Shown piece by piece: positions 4,397 to 5,890 of a stretch of 5,890 nucleotides of DNA. The stretch is taken from positions 1 through 5,890 of the forward strand of contig JADHUF010000071.1 of assembly GCA_016784625.1 (NCBI GenBank), read 5' to 3'. The translations under genes and the position numbers were made by a program. The notes under the pieces are model-generated. The model was not told where the DNA came from. It ran no database searches and worked only from the letters and a program-made list of their open reading frames with translations. Source of the stretch: Candidatus Nitrosopumilus sp. GTDB taxonomy: Archaea > Thermoproteota > Nitrososphaeria > Nitrososphaerales > Nitrosopumilaceae. The stretch's first letter is position 1. Each line of letters opens with the position of its first letter.

Positions 4397-5890
4397 TTGG
4401 TTCATGTTAAAAAAGTTGATATTTTTGGATTCAAATCATTTGGATTTAAGAATACTACTGTTCAGTTTGAACCTGGACTTGTATCCATTTCTGGCCCAAA
4501 CGGTTCTGGTAAAAGTAACATCTTGGATGCCATTATTTTTGCAATGGGTGAAAATAAACCTAAGATGATGAGAGTTGATAAATTACGATCACTAATTCAT
4601 GATATAGAAGGAAATCATCGCGGTGTAGTTAAAATGGCAAGATCTAGTGTCCACTTTGATAATTCTGATCGAAAAATCCCTGTAGATTCTGACATTGTTG
4701 AGATTACAAGGGAAATGAATGAAACTGGTGAAAGCATATACTATCTTAACAAAAAGAAAACAACTCGAAGTCAAATTCTTGATTTACTTGATATGGCAAA
4801 TGCAGGTTTAGGACAACTCAATGCAGTTCAACAAGGAACTGTAACTAGAATTTCTGAATTTAGCTCTGAAGAAAAAAGACAAACTATTGAGGATTTGATT
4901 GGACTATCTTACTTTGATGAAAAAAAGACAGAATCTCTAAAACAATTGGATGAGGCTGATAGAAGATTTGAAATTGCAGCTGCAAAAATGGGTGAAATCA
5001 AAAAGCGAATTGATGAGCTTGAAGAGGAAAGAAATCAAAAATTACGTCATGATATTTTAGAACGTGAACTTAATCGTTACAAAGCAATAGCTGCTGCAAA
5101 TAAAATGAAGGTCGTTTCAAGCCAAAAAACCTCAAAAGAATCTACTTTACATGACATAACTACTGAAATTACACAATTTGATGGTGAAAGGAATACTCTA
5201 AGAACTGAGATTGGTGCCTTGGAGACTGTGAAAGCAAAGTCAATGGCTGAAGCCAATAATTACAATCAAGAAAAAGCATCGCTAGATGCGGAAATAAGTT
5301 CTGCAATGGAACAATATGAAATTGATAATACTGCAATCTCTGCATCAAAGAAAAGAATAGAACAACTTGCTAATAGAATTCCAGAAATAAAAACAGAGTT
5401 AGAAGAAATTAAAAACACTACTAATGATATTGACACTCAAGTTTTAAAAATAAAAGAATCAATTGAAGAAACAAATCTCAAGAAGAATAAAATCAATAAA
5501 GATTTAGAACTTGTTGACATTGAAAGAAACCAAATTCTTACAGAGCAATCTGATGTTGCAGCTAAAAAATCTGAAATTGATAATAAGATAAAGACTCTTA
5601 CTGATCAACTAAATGAATCAAAACTCAAACTTTCTAAATCCCTAAATGAAAAAGAAGATTCTCAAATTAAAATTAAAGCAAATTCTATTAAATTTACAGA
5701 ATTAGAACAAGGACTTGTAAATCTAACTTCATCTCAATCAAAATTTGAATCAATGATGAAAAATAATGATTCCACTATTGCTGAACTAAAATCTAGAATT
5801 GCAAAATTACAAGAAAAAAAATCAAAGATACACAATGACATGGAAGAATGGGGGTTAATCTTAGATAAATCAAGTAAAGCTGCAACTCAT
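4397..5890 (+). CDS. smc: Chromosome segregation protein SMC, N-terminal part (3' partial)
   Basis: The frame is open for 498 codons from TTG at 4397 to the right edge, so the gene is cut by the window; full-length SMC is usually near 1,170-1,200 residues. The N-terminus MVHVKKVDIFGFKSFG is the classic SMC opening strand. Walker A is GPNGSGKS (33-40), followed by NILDAIIFAMGE. The R-loop arginine is probably R59, and the Q-loop is VQQGTVTRI (144-152). From about residue 165 a long heptad-like E/K/L/I-rich stretch begins, the first arm of the antiparallel coiled coil. The hinge, the returning arm and the C-terminal signature/Walker B half lie outside. SMC dimers with ScpA/ScpB organise and separate chromosomes. 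TTG is chosen because an in-frame TAA lies at 4385-4387 and no other start codon comes between it and the conserved strand. Confidence 0.95.
   Translation, partial: MVHVKKVDIFGFKSFGFKNTTVQFEPGLVSISGPNGSGKSNILDAIIFAMGENKPKMMRVDKLRSLIHDIEGNHRGVVKMARSSVHFDNSDRKIPVDSDIVEITREMNETGESIYYLNKKKTTRSQILDLLDMANAGLGQLNAVQQGTVTRISEFSSEEKRQTIEDLIGLSYFDEKKTESLKQLDEADRRFEIAAAKMGEIKKRIDELEEERNQKLRHDILERELNRYKAIAAANKMKVVSSQKTSKESTLHDITTEITQFDGERNTLRTEIGALETVKAKSMAEANNYNQEKASLDAEISSAMEQYEIDNTAISASKKRIEQLANRIPEIKTELEEIKNTTNDIDTQVLKIKESIEETNLKKNKINKDLELVDIERNQILTEQSDVAAKKSEIDNKIKTLTDQLNESKLKLSKSLNEKEDSQIKIKANSIKFTELEQGLVNLTSSQSKFESMMKNNDSTIAELKSRIAKLQEKKSKIHNDMEEWGLILDKSSKAATH

Noticed and set aside
4341..4568. 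75-codon + strand frame starting just after the palindrome
   Set aside because: It overlaps the SMC Walker A region out of frame, and the SMC frame is unmistakably the coding one. Only its first 18 or so codons lie outside smc, and they match nothing I recognise.

Overview
The window looks like chromosomal DNA of a low-GC ammonia-oxidising archaeon of the Nitrosopumilus type (Nitrososphaerota/Thaumarchaeota). This is inferred from the gene set (Alba chromatin protein, archaeal deoxyhypusine synthase, a PAC2-type proteasome chaperone, archaeal/actinobacterial-type inositol-phosphate synthase and SMC), the AT-rich codon use, the very short intergenic gaps, and TATA-like elements about 25-30 nt upstream of start codons, which is typical of leaderless archaeal mRNAs. 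No sequence search was run, so the genus is only a likely guess. No rRNA, tRNA, CRISPR array, insertion sequence or phage gene is visible.

Left part (1-629, + strand): the 3' portion of an Alba-family gene enters from the left edge. Its N-terminal tail is a perfect 18-bp tandem repeat encoding (TPEPEP)n, a feature absent from classical short Alba proteins. A small gene follows, overlapping the alba end, for a one-helix membrane protein with four cysteines. It ends tail-to-tail with the next gene, and the two stop codons share one TTAA.

Middle part (626-3001, - strand), in order of transcription: deoxyhypusine synthase (hypusine modification of aIF5A), then a PAC2-family proteasome-assembly chaperone/activator whose last three residues form an HbYX motif, then a LysE/RhtB-type exporter. 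Each has a TATA-like element upstream, so this may be three transcription units or a loosely coupled operon.

Right part (3002-5890, + strand): a 103-bp divergent promoter region leads to inositol-1-phosphate synthase (complete). A 197-bp gap with a 12-bp perfect palindrome follows, then the N-terminal 498 residues of SMC, which starts at TTG and runs off the right edge before its hinge. The genes are mostly housekeeping (chromosome architecture, translation-factor modification, proteasome assembly, lipid headgroup synthesis). I see no sign of a novel multi-gene system. The most unusual points are the repeat-expanded Alba tail and the small cysteine-bearing membrane protein.
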